A stretch of DNA of 21,071 nt from an uncultured Asticcacaulis sp. (GCA_946480125.1 CAMLIY010000024.1:1-21071); one strand, 5' to 3'. Counted from the first letter of the stretch, positions 1 through 7,590 are shown. Notes: generated by a model not told the origin, from the sequence alone. Translations and numbers: made by a program.

Positions 1-623
1 GCCGAAGGTGTGGTCGCCGCGGCGCGCGATGTGCGCGCCAGAAGGCTCTCCTGAGCCGTCTGGCTAACTGCGTTTATCGCCAGTTGACGCTGAAGCATCT
101 CAATACGAACCGCCTGTATGCGGGCCTGACCGGCGGTTTGCCATTCCGCCCAGGCGAGATCAAGATGCACCTGCCGGTTGGCGGCCTCGGCTTGTGCTTT
201 CACGACGCCTCGTGCGCGCAGGGCATTGAGGTCAAGACCCAGTGCTGCCGTCAGACTAGCCTGTGTGTCGGGACCTGACAGCACGCTGTCGGCGCCAAGG
301 CTGAAGCTGGGATCGGGCATCAAACCGGCGGCAAAGGCTTGCGCGTCGGCTACATCGGCGCGGGCGCGGAGGGCCTTCAGATCGGGATTGGCGATGACGG
401 CGAGCGTGGCGATGGCATTGCCATCCAGCGCTTGCGACAGATCAATGGTGACAGGGGTAAGATAGGGGCGTGCTGTGCCGGCAGAGATATCTGCGTGCGG
501 GCTCACAGGTGGCGCTTTAGCAAGCGGATCGGGGGCATAGGTGGCGCAGGCGCTCAGGCTGGCGGCCAACGCCACGACAAGCAGGGGGCGCCCGCAAGCA
601 GGCCGTGAGCGCTTGAAAATCAC
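1..623 (-). CDS. TolC-family outer-membrane efflux lipoprotein (3' end cut by window edge)
   Basis: Reading the minus strand from a GTG at 623 gives an uninterrupted frame of about 207 residues to the window edge. It opens with a basic n-region, a hydrophobic stretch and a lipobox LSAC with Cys at about residue 26, followed by ATYAPDP, so it is an outer-membrane lipoprotein. The rest (ANPDLKALRARADVADAQ, LMPDPSFSLGADS, then helical Ala/Gln-rich sequence) is typical of the N-terminal half of OEP/NodT-type channels, which are the outer-membrane part of tripartite efflux pumps. Its start lies two bases after the stop of the beta-propeller gene, so the two are co-transcribed and probably translationally coupled. 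The inner-membrane and adaptor partners are expected left of the window and cannot be seen. The family is fairly sure; the substrate is unknown. Confidence 0.82.
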   Translation of the reverse strand, partial: MIFKRSRPACGRPLLVVALAASLSACATYAPDPLAKAPPVSPHADISAGTARPYLTPVTIDLSQALDGNAIATLAVIANPDLKALRARADVADAQAFAAGLMPDPSFSLGADSVLSGPDTQASLTAALGLDLNALRARGVVKAQAEAANRQVHLDLAWAEWQTAGQARIQAVRIEMLQRQLAINAVSQTAQESLLARTSRAAATTPS

Positions 624-625
624 GC

Positions 626-1642
626 TTATGGCCCCACCACGAGGACGGCAAAGGTGTCGGTCACTATGGTGGGCTTTTTGCCCGACGCTTCAGGTGGGCC
701 ATAATCGGCGAAGGGCAGGTAGATGCGACCCGTATCGGGGTCGAGCGCCGCCGTGCGCGCGCCCGGCCGGGTTGTCACGACATCGATCACGCTTGGCGCG
801 CCATCAAAACTGATGACGGTGAGGGTGCCAGCGCCGGATGGGATATAGCCTCGCTTCGTTCGGGCATCATAGAGGGCGCCGTCGGCATGCAGACCAATGG
901 GCAGGCGTGCCACCTCGGCACCGGTATCGGCATTGGTGACGCGGGCAATGCCGTTGTTGCAGGCCGACAGAAGCAGGTTTTGACCCGAGATAAGCGCCAG
1001 GCCGGACGGTTCATCGCAATCTTCCAGCGGGTAGGTCGCCTTCACCGTCAAGGTCTTGGTGTCGATGATGACGATGGCGTTCTTGTCCTCAAGATGGGTG
1101 TAAAGAAGGCCGTTGCCATCGGCGCCGCCGCTTTCCGGCGCGCCGGCAAGGGGTATTTTCCCCGTCGTGCGGCGGGGCGCCGGGTCTATCACATCGATTT
1201 CGTTGCCGGCATTGTCGAGGACGAAAATCGCGCCGGTCGCCGGATCGCTGATGGCGCCATCGGGCTTGCTGCCAGTCGGGACATTTCCCAGAGGCGCCCC
1301 CGTCAGAGCATCGACAAACGTCGCTTGATTGAGCTTGCCCTGGGTCAGCAACAGAGTCTTGCCGCCGTCAAGCGGCAGGGCGATATGCGCACCATTGGCA
1401 TCTGCGAGGTGCGGCGTGATCGCGCCGGTTACGGTGTCTATAGCGGCAATGCTTGAGCCGTGGGTGACGTAGAGGCGTTTCGTGACCGTATCGAAATTGA
1501 CATAGTCCCAGCCACCTGTGCCGCCGATCTTATAGGTCTCAATGATTTTCAAGCCGCTGTCGCCGGCAAGGGCGGGGGATGTCGATAAAAGTGCGAGTAT
1601 GGAAGCAGCGGCAAGGGTAAGTTTCATAAGCCAGGCTTTCAT
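626..1642 (-). CDS. Secreted YncE/YVTN-type beta-propeller protein
   Basis: This 338-residue protein has a clear signal peptide ending near ALAGDS (a second possible start, Met6, would also give one). The mature part consists of repeated short blades: GGWDYVNFDTVTKRLYVTHG, PDGAISDPATGAIFVLDN, GADGNGLLYTHLEDKNAIVIID, HADGALYDARTKRGYIPSG and ARTAALDPDTGRIYLPF. This is the pattern of YncE/YVTN seven-bladed propellers. No enzyme motif is visible. Such periplasmic proteins are usually unassigned; a binding or scaffold role is inference. It sits directly before the TolC-like gene in the same operon, so it may serve the same export or resistance function. There is no strong ribosome binding site before either start. 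Confidence 0.82.
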   Translation of the reverse strand: MKAWLMKLTLAAASILALLSTSPALAGDSGLKIIETYKIGGTGGWDYVNFDTVTKRLYVTHGSSIAAIDTVTGAITPHLADANGAHIALPLDGGKTLLLTQGKLNQATFVDALTGAPLGNVPTGSKPDGAISDPATGAIFVLDNAGNEIDVIDPAPRRTTGKIPLAGAPESGGADGNGLLYTHLEDKNAIVIIDTKTLTVKATYPLEDCDEPSGLALISGQNLLLSACNNGIARVTNADTGAEVARLPIGLHADGALYDARTKRGYIPSGAGTLTVISFDGAPSVIDVVTTRPGARTAALDPDTGRIYLPFADYGPPEASGKKPTIVTDTFAVLVVGP

Positions 1643-1736
1643 GTTGTTACGTCGGCGTCTTAGACTCCCAATATGAAGGCAAACTGAAGTTTAGCTCTTC
1701 TGGCTGAAATATTCTCTGTTACACTCGACAGTCGGA

Positions 1737-2174
1737 TCAGGTTCGCCAGGCGACGAGGATGGCGCCTATAGCGATCAGTCCGATCCCCAGCCAGTTGGGC
1801 GGTGACAGTTTTTCACCCAGAAACAAGACGGCGAATACTGCGACGAAGACGACGCTCAACTTGTCTATCGGAGCGACGCGGGCGGCATCTCCCATCTTGA
1901 GTGCGTGGAAATAGCAGAACCAGGATGCGCCTGTCGCCAGGCCGGATAGGATAAGAAACTGCCAGCTCCGGCTGGAAATACCGGTCGGGGCTTGCCAGCT
2001 CTGCGTCACCATAACCATCAAACCGGCGGCGATGACGATGACGATGGTGCGGATAAAGGTGGCCATGTTCGAATTGACGGCCGCGACGCCTACCTTGGCG
2101 AAAACGGCCGTAAGAGCAGCAAAGATAGCCGATAATACGGCCCAGAAGGGCCAGGAGAGGGTAACAGATTTCAC
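1737..2174 (-). CDS. Half-size EamA/DMT-family membrane transporter
   Basis: The product is a single EamA domain of about 145 residues with roughly five hydrophobic helices: WPFWAVLSAIFAALTAVFAKVG, a second near TIVIVIAAGLMVMV, a third near WQFLILSGLATGASWFCYF, a fourth VVFVAVFAVLFLGEKLS, and a last WLGIGLIAIGAILVAW. The LGEKL turn before the final helix is a hallmark of the family. I prefer the GTG at 2174, which has GGGAG seven bases upstream; an in-frame ATG at 2219 would add a 15-residue charged, non-membrane leader. Most EamA proteins have two such domains in about 300 residues. Single-domain versions exist and are assumed to dimerise. The substrate is unknown. The gene is 94 bases upstream of the propeller gene in the same direction and may have its own promoter. 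Confidence 0.85.
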   Translation of the reverse strand: MKSVTLSWPFWAVLSAIFAALTAVFAKVGVAAVNSNMATFIRTIVIVIAAGLMVMVTQSWQAPTGISSRSWQFLILSGLATGASWFCYFHALKMGDAARVAPIDKLSVVFVAVFAVLFLGEKLSPPNWLGIGLIAIGAILVAWRT

Positions 2175-2525
2175 TTCATCTCTCCCTTCCAAGCCTAAGC
2201 GCATCCAGCGCTGACACACACCAGACCTAATGCCAATTATGGCTACGCGTCAATCTGGCCATGCGAAAAGGGCCCTTCTGCAACGAGGCTACCAATCGAA
2301 CGACTGGCTTGGCCGCGCGCAGGGCGCTGGAAGTAAGGGCCTGGCTCGCATCGCCCAGTCGATCTACATGCCAGATCGGCACAACCACTGTATTAAAGGC
2401 AGGTAAGCGGCCGACGGCTTAGTGCGGATCAAGAGGCTTTTCCGCTAGCACACAATCTAGCACAAGTATTTTTCAATGGGCTAAATTCTGGTTAGATTCA
2501 TAAGGATGTGCGATTTTCGATCAGG
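2175..2525. other. Intergenic scar with no supported gene
   Basis: There is no convincing gene here. A plus-strand open frame of 58 codons (2230-2406) has no ribosome binding site or recognisable sequence. The stretch separates the EamA gene from the tRNA remnant. The 5' half of a tRNA, which should lie immediately before 2526, is absent: the preceding bases (gcgattttcga) cannot form a D arm or a matching acceptor strand. Confidence 0.6.
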
Positions 2526-2570
2526 CTCATAACCTGAAGGTCGTCAGTTCAAATCTGGCCCCCGCAACCA
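2521..2570 (+). pseudogene. 3' half of tRNA-Met (CAT), probable attachment-site remnant
   Basis: Positions 2521-2537 fold as a perfect 5-bp anticodon stem, TCAGG and CCTGA, around the loop CTCATAA (anticodon CAT). A variable loop AGGTC follows, then a T arm GTCAG-TTCAAAT-CTGGC, the acceptor 3' strand CCCCGCA, discriminator A and an encoded CCA. The matching 5' acceptor strand (TGCGGGG) and the D arm are missing, so this cannot be a functional tRNA. A tRNA cut at the anticodon stem is the usual signature of the duplicated core of an integrated element. The intact copy should lie elsewhere in the genome. Confidence 0.85.
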
Positions 2571-2790
2571 ACTTAACTACACTCTCGGGTGTGGTGACAA
2601 GAAGCTTACCAGAAACATAAACACAGACCCCCGAGGCGAAAGCCAAGGGGGTTTTTGTTTGTCGGCATTGATCGTTTAACCACAGAAGGATTTTGGCATA
2701 CTCGCCGTGAATGGTAGCAAACATTTCATCGCGATCATCTCCTGGGGTAACGACAATGCGCTCTATTAACGCGAGGATCGGTTGGCGCGC
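2527..2790 (-). pseudogene. C-terminal remnant of a large serine recombinase
   Basis: The minus-strand frame from 2790 reads ARQPILALIERIVVTPGDDR, then DEMFATIHGEYAKILLWLND. The pattern LIERIVVTPG, acidic residues, then hHGEyAkIL matches the C-terminal segment of large serine recombinases (typically LIxRIVLTPxxGxxxxxLHGDLAxIL). An in-frame stop lies just before it, at 2791-2793, and no resolvase catalytic domain or zinc ribbon is seen upstream, so the gene is a fragment. The frame continues through the terminator and antisense to the tRNA remnant, ending VAGARFELTTFRL. That kind of ending is common for recombinases whose gene abuts a tRNA target. The assignment rests on about 40 residues recognised by eye. 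Confidence 0.6.
2627..2661 (+). terminator. Rho-independent terminator downstream of the tRNA-Met remnant
   Basis: ACCCCC and GGGGGT pair around an inner GGC-GAAA-GCC hairpin, and the second arm runs into a T-rich stretch (GTTTTTGTTTG) on the plus strand. It lies about 60 bases after the encoded CCA, where a tRNA terminator is expected, and so probably came along with the tRNA 3' end. It also falls inside the open frame of the recombinase remnant on the opposite strand. Confidence 0.75.
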
Positions 2791-3223
2791 TTAAAATTTC
2801 GATCCCGGCATTTCTGAGTCCAGCCAGCAGTGGATCCGCGGCGAATGGGAAGGGCCAATGGTCATTGAGGGAATTTCGAACGCTGCTGACGAAAGGCAGC
2901 GAAGCTCTTCGGCTCTGAAGGAATAGTCGTTTCTAACCACGGGACGATAACTTGAGGGAGCGATTTCGTAAGTGCGTGCGCTCTCGTCCGTTTTGATAGT
3001 CGTCAAGGGGTGAGCTGACCATCTTTGACTAGGGCGGAGACTGTACGGCCTTAATGTTATGCGCATAGTTTCGGGGGGTGCCGATGGCGTTCTGATAGGA
3101 AGGATGTTTATGTAGCCCACGGCGAGAGGAGAGGCGGGTGTTTGTCATCTCCTCGCGCTATTGGAAAGGATAACCCCTGGGCAAGTCAGGGGGGGCGGCC
3201 ACTCGTTGTCGCGTATGCCTCGC
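2791..3223. other. Gene-poor stretch beyond the recombinase remnant
   Basis: I see no supported gene. A 109-codon minus-strand open frame (3120-2791) has an unusual Ser/Pro/Arg-rich composition, no recognisable motif and no signal peptide, and is in frame with the recombinase fragment but separated from it by a stop. It may be decayed island DNA. An imperfect inverted repeat (GCGAGAGGAGA at 3122-3132 with TCTCCTCGCGC at 3148-3158, one mismatch) lies about 65 bases beyond the stop of the protease gene; it has no T-run on either side. Confidence 0.5.
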
Positions 3224-4462
3224 TCAAAAGTAGGTCGCAAGGGTTAGGGTTTTGATTGTCCCGTCCCCGAGCCCGAGCCGGATGACTTGACCGACAGGAC
3301 CGTATTGCCAACTGGTGGCTTGGGACGTCACCTGTTCGTTCACTGCAATGATAATGTCCCCCACTGCCAAGCCTGCCAGATCAGCCGGAGAGCCGGCAGC
3401 GACATGGAGAACTTTTGATCCAGCGATGCCTGGTTGCAGGGTCAAGCCGCTATGATTGACATGAAATGGCGTTACCTTGTCAACCGGTGGAGCGAACAGG
3501 ACCTTTTGGTGGGGGAAGTCGATGATCAGGTGGAAACGATTGAGCACTCCCATGCCGATATTGCCGTCCAGCAAGCCTGAAGCCGCGTCCTTTGAAGACG
3601 GACTGTCCTCAAGCCGGCTCGGCACATGCGCGAAACGCGCCCCCCCAAGATCGACCGTTCCAATCATAGCGATCTTTTGAACGCTCATGCCGCCGACGCC
3701 ACCAACAAAGGTGGTAGAGGTCGGCCGGCCCTTTTCAAATTCGGGCTTTTCCCAGAAGCGCGGGAAAAGATCTATTGCACCCGCATTGCCGAGATCGAAT
3801 AAGAGTTTTGCAGGACGTCCCTCCACTTTCGCCATGATGGCCTGATTTTCACCAGAGGCAGTAAGGGGGACCACTGTCGCATTTGCCGGCGCCGCAAAGG
3901 TATCGGGATCGTGAAAGGCAATCTTTTGTGCGCGAAAGTCGATGTCGACGATGGTGCGTTTGAAGAATTCGCCTCCCAAGATGACAGGCGTGGCGTGACC
4001 GACTTGCTTTTCAACAGCCGCCAGATCGATGACGACCGCTGACCCGCCATTCCAACTGAGATCGCCTAGCTTCAGATCGACACCTTTGGCAACGGCATAG
4101 GCGGTCGACCCACCGCCACCTTCCCCTTTGAAGTTGCCCTGCGGTGCCAAGCCTGCGCTTATCGCGAAGGTTTTGTCGAGCACGGTTTCGGAAGCGCCGC
4201 TATCCAGCATGGCCATCACGGGCTTTCCATTGACCACGACGGGTATGAAAATCCGGGTTTCCGCGAAGTAGTCGAAGGACAACCACCCACTCGAGTTCGA
4301 ACCTTGTGCGAAGGTGAGCGGAGATGCTGCCGGCGCGACCGGTTCGGCTGAATTTGCGGTTCCCGGCGCTTTGTCCTGGGCTTGCGCCGGCGGAACGCTG
4401 AGCAACCCCATCACAGCCGATACAATACAGGCTGAAGTTTTTGCGAAGTCACGGCGTATCAT
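3224..4462 (-). CDS. Secreted retropepsin-like aspartic protease with C-terminal PDZ domain
   Basis: The 412-residue protein starts with a signal peptide (residues 1-29, cut near AQAQ). Two retropepsin-like halves follow. The first carries the catalytic motif MLDSGAS (Asp87) and a conserved ILGGEFF (161-167). The second has LFDLGNA (Asp223) where D-T/S-G is expected, and GNIGMGVLNRF around 301-310. A PDZ domain spans about 335-410 (LTLQPGIAGSKVLHVAAGSP, GLAVGDIIIAVNEQ). It should act in the periplasm on unfolded or misfolded proteins or on a specific partner. The DLG in the second half is a departure: Asp is kept but the hydroxyl residue that normally hydrogen-bonds it is Leu, so activity may differ. 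The ribosome binding site is weak. Downstream it faces the integration scar; its operon partners are unclear. Confidence 0.85.
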   Translation of the reverse strand: MIRRDFAKTSACIVSAVMGLLSVPPAQAQDKAPGTANSAEPVAPAASPLTFAQGSNSSGWLSFDYFAETRIFIPVVVNGKPVMAMLDSGASETVLDKTFAISAGLAPQGNFKGEGGGGSTAYAVAKGVDLKLGDLSWNGGSAVVIDLAAVEKQVGHATPVILGGEFFKRTIVDIDFRAQKIAFHDPDTFAAPANATVVPLTASGENQAIMAKVEGRPAKLLFDLGNAGAIDLFPRFWEKPEFEKGRPTSTTFVGGVGGMSVQKIAMIGTVDLGGARFAHVPSRLEDSPSSKDAASGLLDGNIGMGVLNRFHLIIDFPHQKVLFAPPVDKVTPFHVNHSGLTLQPGIAGSKVLHVAAGSPADLAGLAVGDIIIAVNEQVTSQATSWQYGPVGQVIRLGLGDGTIKTLTLATYF

Positions 4463-4573
4463 TTGGTCTAAATTTCCATTTGGGGAGCGGCAATTCCGTC
4501 CACGAGGCCTTTTAGCTCAGCCAAAGGTCAAATTCTGGGAAGGGCAATTTCGACTGTTGTCGCCTGGCACCAA

Positions 4574-4957
4574 CTAACTTGCCTTGATCCATCGCATTGC
4601 CACGTCCGCCGTGTCTTCAGGACGGTTGTTGAACGCAATCGCCGCACCGGGCGCGCCCTTGTGAACGGCATTTACGACGGACTCGAACAGCAACAGGCTT
4701 CTGGGCGGGAGCCTCAAACCGCCGCCAATGATCACACAGTCATAGGTCGAAGCCCCCAACTGCTTGCCCAACATTGCCAGGCCGGCGTCGTCTGGCGTGA
4801 TCATGCAAATATCGCCTTGCCATCCCTTCTCCGCGATCTTTGTCACAGCCAGGTCGATGCCGGCCTGGATCTTTCCGGCGTCGAAACCAGGCGGCAAAGC
4901 CGGATCCGAGAAATCTACGGTGTCGGGCTTTTGGCCCACGAACAAAACGCGTGTCAT
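4574..4957 (-). CDS. Conserved-looking protein of unknown function (127 aa)
   Basis: I do not recognise a characterised family. The start is well supported by TGAGGTAATTC directly before the ATG at 4957. The protein has no signal peptide or membrane helix, so it is cytoplasmic. It alternates beta-like stretches (MTRVLFVGQ, GDICMIT, YDCVIIGGGLR, AAIAFN) with amphipathic helices, suggesting a small Rossmann-like alpha/beta fold. The segments VDFSDPALPPGFDAGKIQAG and IIGGGLRLPP look like conserved-motif material. It lies 75 bases downstream of the esterase gene in the same direction and is probably in the same transcript, under the divergent LysR protein. Confidence 0.75.
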   Translation of the reverse strand: MTRVLFVGQKPDTVDFSDPALPPGFDAGKIQAGIDLAVTKIAEKGWQGDICMITPDDAGLAMLGKQLGASTYDCVIIGGGLRLPPRSLLLFESVVNAVHKGAPGAAIAFNNRPEDTADVAMRWIKAS

Positions 4958-5032
4958 GAATTACCTCATGGAGTGGTTGAAAACATATGTGTCGTCGGGG
5001 GGTAATGGGCCGAGGGCTGGCCCAACCCGAAA

Positions 5033-5989
5033 TCAAGCATGGCGATCGAGGTGCGTGGCCGCGAAGTCGCCCATGATCGTCAGCGCCTTTTCCGCGGCCG
5101 CGAGCGTGCCGAGATTCGATGGAAAGACGTGCGGCATGCCTTCCCAGACGTGCAGTGTGACATCCGTACCCAGATCGAGCACCCGCTCGGCGTAGCGTCT
5201 TGAATCATCAAGCAAGACCTCATTCTCGCCGACATGGATTTGTATCGGCGGCAGGTTGTCGAAAGAGCCGTACAACGGTGAAGCGAGGGGGGCATTGCTC
5301 GGCTGACCATTTAGGTAGAGCGCGGCTGTCTTCATCAACATCACTTTCGTTATCAGAGGATCGGCGTCGGCGCGGTCGAGCATGCTGCTCCCGGTCAAAG
5401 CCAGGTCGGTCCAAGGCGACATCACCAAGCAGGCGAGGGGCGGCGCAATCGCGCCAGAAATTGCTTCTTCTATAGCGGCCGCCAGTAACACAAGTGCCAA
5501 ACCGCCGCCTGCGGAGTCGCCGGCTATGATGATCGACCTTGGGTTAAGTGTGCTCAACGCGCGATATACGGATAGAACGTCTTCGATGGCGGCGGGGAAG
5601 GGGTGTTCGGGTCCCAAGCCATAATCGGGTATGAAGGTTGCTGCGCCGGCGCGCGACGCGATCTGTCCCGCCAGGTGACGAAAAGCCCACGCCGAGCCAA
5701 GGACGTAGGCGCCACCGTGACAGTAAAGAATGTAGGCCCCATCGCGCCTCGACGCCGGCAGGCACCACACGCCTTGAACACCACCCACCGCGCCTTTTTC
5801 GTAGCTGACACCCGTTGCGTCCGGTGTGTGTTCCATCACGCCGTCAAAGAGGGGGCGCGCCGCTGGACTGTCGATCGTTCCCTTTATCGGCGCGAGGGCC
5901 TCTCTCATGCCTGCCACGACCGTGGCGTCGGAGGTTTGTAAAGGATGATAGGTCTCGAAGGAAGCGGAACGCAGGGAACCGTTTGTCAT
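5033..5989 (-). CDS. Alpha/beta-hydrolase, HSL-family (bacterial lipase/esterase family IV)
   Basis: The 318-residue enzyme shows the HSL-family order: oxyanion-hole motif HGGAYVLG (91-98), nucleophile elbow GDSAGG with Ser159, a SPWTDL segment (191-196), an acid region VGENEVLLDDS (253-263; Glu257 sits in the slot of the usual catalytic acid, with LLDD after it), and catalytic His287 in GMPHVF. It should hydrolyse short-chain acyl esters in the cytoplasm; no signal peptide is present. Carbohydrate or lactone esters are possible substrates given the neighbourhood, but this is inference. The start is supported by GAGAGAG upstream of the ATG at 5989. It is divergent from a LysR gene across 242 bases, the usual layout for a LysR-controlled target. 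Confidence 0.9.
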   Translation of the reverse strand: MTNGSLRSASFETYHPLQTSDATVVAGMREALAPIKGTIDSPAARPLFDGVMEHTPDATGVSYEKGAVGGVQGVWCLPASRRDGAYILYCHGGAYVLGSAWAFRHLAGQIASRAGAATFIPDYGLGPEHPFPAAIEDVLSVYRALSTLNPRSIIIAGDSAGGGLALVLLAAAIEEAISGAIAPPLACLVMSPWTDLALTGSSMLDRADADPLITKVMLMKTAALYLNGQPSNAPLASPLYGSFDNLPPIQIHVGENEVLLDDSRRYAERVLDLGTDVTLHVWEGMPHVFPSNLGTLAAAEKALTIMGDFAATHLDRHA

Positions 5990-6026
5990 TGTATCTCTCT
6001 CAGAATATGTAACGAAATACCCACGC

Positions 6027-6140
6027 TCACGTCCTCGCGAGCTCTCCGAAATAGCGGCGCAACGAACGCGGTTCGTGTCCGAACACGGCGCGCAGCGGCA
6101 GAGTTCCGTGGCTATCCGACCTCCACCCCACGACTGAGCT
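6027..6140 (-). pseudogene. Possible C-terminal fragment of an NmrA/SDR-like NAD(P)-binding protein
   Basis: In the intergenic region between esterase and LysR, the minus-strand frame ends with TLPLRAVFGHEPRSLRRYF then GELART and a stop. A closing stretch of the form V-x-G-x-x-P-R-S-h-x-x-h is common at the C-terminus of NmrA-like and atypical SDR proteins, which often sit next to LysR genes. The upstream part of the frame overlaps the LysR gene antisense and has no family resemblance, so only a tail is left. The evidence is short and weak. Confidence 0.25.
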
Positions 6141-6231
6141 TAAGCTGCAGTTTGGCAGGTGGCTAATCGAAAAGGATAAAATTGCGATCCGTTCGTTGGA
6201 CAGAGTGTGCCGAAAAATGCAACAATGAGGC

Positions 6232-7200
6232 ATGTTCGATTTAAATAGCCTGCAGGTTTTTGAGAAAGTAGCGAGCCTGAAAAGCTTCTCGGCCGCCGCG
6301 CGCGTCCTCGGCATGCCGAAATCGAATGTGAGCCGGGCCATCGCGCGCCTGGAAGAGGAACTGGGGACGCGGCTGTTTCAACGAACAACCCGGGACGTCG
6401 CCCTTACGACCACGGGGCTAGCTCTCCTTGACCGGTGCGCCGGAATAATGTCCACCTTGTCCGAAGCCGTTGACTATGTCGGCGCCTTGGCATCTGAACC
6501 GCAGGGACTGCTGAAGATCACCGCTGGCGTTGGCTTCGGCGTCAATATACTTGGCGAGCATCTCCCGGAGTTTCTGAAGCGCTATCCGAAAGTGCGTGTC
6601 GTCCTCCATCTCGATACGCGTCTGGTCGATCTGGTCTCCGAGAACATCGATGTCGCCATCAGACTGGGGCCTATGCCGGATTCCGGACTCGTCGCCGTCA
6701 AGCTTGGCGAGATGCAAAGATACTTATGCGCGGCACCATCATATCTCAGCGGACGTTCAGTTCCGTCGTGCATCGATGACTTGAAGCACCATGATGTGAT
6801 CGACATGGTGGCATCGAATGGACGCCATATGGGTTGGACTTTTTTTCAGAATGGACACCTCCATAAGCCCGATCTAACGCCCAGGGTCTGTGTGGATGAA
6901 GCCCTGACTATTTTTCGCATGGTGGTTAACGGAGCAGGGATAGGTGTGATTTCCGGCTATCTCTGCGCGCCGGAAATTGCAGCGGGACGCCTGGTCCGTC
7001 TTCTGCCGGATTATACCCTACCAGCCGTTCCCGTAAGTATCGTCTTTCCCAGCCGTCGCGAGTTGGCGCCGAGCGTCAGAGCCTTTGTCGAATTCATGAA
7101 AGAAGTCAGCCAGCCAGGTCAAGCGTGGCGTTATGATCCCATGGTTGGCCCGTCAGATAAAGTCTGCGGTGGGGTTGATATGCTCACAGCCCAGAGGTGA
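6232..7200 (+). CDS. LysR-family transcriptional regulator
   Basis: The 322-residue protein has the LysR N-terminal winged helix at 1-62 (LNSLQVFEKVASLKSFSAAA, then VLGMPKSNVSRAIARLEEEL, then GTRLFQRTTRDVALTTTG). A linker helix and the periplasmic-binding-protein-like effector domain follow at about 88-290 (LLKITAGVGFGVNILGEHLP; NIDVAIRLGPMPDSGL; GAGIGVISGYL). About 30 residues at the C-terminus, after FVEFMKEV, go beyond the normal end and are not recognisable. GAGG lies only one base before the ATG at 6232, which is tight spacing. It is divergent from the esterase and the 127-residue protein and most likely controls them from the shared 242-base region, responding to an unknown small molecule. 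Confidence 0.93.
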   Translation: MFDLNSLQVFEKVASLKSFSAAARVLGMPKSNVSRAIARLEEELGTRLFQRTTRDVALTTTGLALLDRCAGIMSTLSEAVDYVGALASEPQGLLKITAGVGFGVNILGEHLPEFLKRYPKVRVVLHLDTRLVDLVSENIDVAIRLGPMPDSGLVAVKLGEMQRYLCAAPSYLSGRSVPSCIDDLKHHDVIDMVASNGRHMGWTFFQNGHLHKPDLTPRVCVDEALTIFRMVVNGAGIGVISGYLCAPEIAAGRLVRLLPDYTLPAVPVSIVFPSRRELAPSVRAFVEFMKEVSQPGQAWRYDPMVGPSDKVCGGVDMLTAQR

Positions 7201-7453
7201 TGGGGCAAGTAGCGTCATTAATGTTTACGCTCTGTGCTCCCAATTCTACGATACCGTTAGACGGTCGGAACGTCATTTGGGTTGAGGCCGAAGTGACCGG
7301 GGGCGACACGCGCATCGCTAAGACACGCAACCGTCAAGTCATCTGCCGGCGTTGGTGATGTTATTGACTTGAAGGCCTAATTTACTGCGTTTGTAGCAGA
7401 AATTTCGCTCATGATGGGCGACCCAGGTGGGAAAGCCAAGTTTTCTCATTTAT
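7201..7453. other. Intergenic region between LysR and the GH62 terminator
   Basis: I see no coding sequence, RNA gene or repeat of note here. The 3' ends of the convergent LysR and GH62 genes face each other across 390 bases. The part nearest GH62 (7454-7590) holds its terminator and a short inverted repeat. Confidence 0.5.
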
Positions 7454-7488
7454 AAAAAAAGGCCTCCCGGCACAAGAAAACCGGGAGG
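7454..7488 (-). terminator. Rho-independent terminator of the GH62 gene
   Basis: CCTCCCGG (7463-7470) pairs perfectly with CCGGGAGG (7481-7488) around a 10-base loop. The plus-strand A7 run at 7454-7460 gives a T-run on the minus strand after the hairpin. It lies about 100 bases past the GH62 stop and so ends the minus-strand transcript. Confidence 0.85.
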
Positions 7489-7523
7489 ACAAGTTGGGGA
7501 AGAAAGAGTCCTTGAGAGTCAAT

Positions 7524-7553
7524 GCAATTCCAGAAGGACCCGGCAGGAATTGC
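7524..7553. repeat. Short perfect inverted repeat in the GH62 3' UTR
   Basis: GCAATTCC at 7524-7531 and GGAATTGC at 7546-7553 are perfect complements across 14 bases. It lies between the GH62 stop and the terminator, with no T-run. It may be a 3' UTR stem that protects the mRNA, or chance. Confidence 0.4.
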
Positions 7554-7590
7554 AAGAGCTGATCGATCGGTAAAGTGCCGGTCAGCTAAA

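Noticed and set aside
887..1456. Long plus-strand open frame opposite the beta-propeller gene
   Set aside because: It is fully antisense to a gene with a signal peptide and clear propeller repeats; its translation is Arg/Gly-rich with no motif.
2230..2406. Plus-strand open frame of 58 codons beside the tRNA remnant
   Set aside because: No ribosome binding site and no familiar sequence; length is within chance for this GC content.
2791..3120. Minus-strand open frame of 109 codons
   Set aside because: No recognisable motif, odd composition and no clear ribosome binding site; it adjoins the recombinase fragment and may be decayed DNA.
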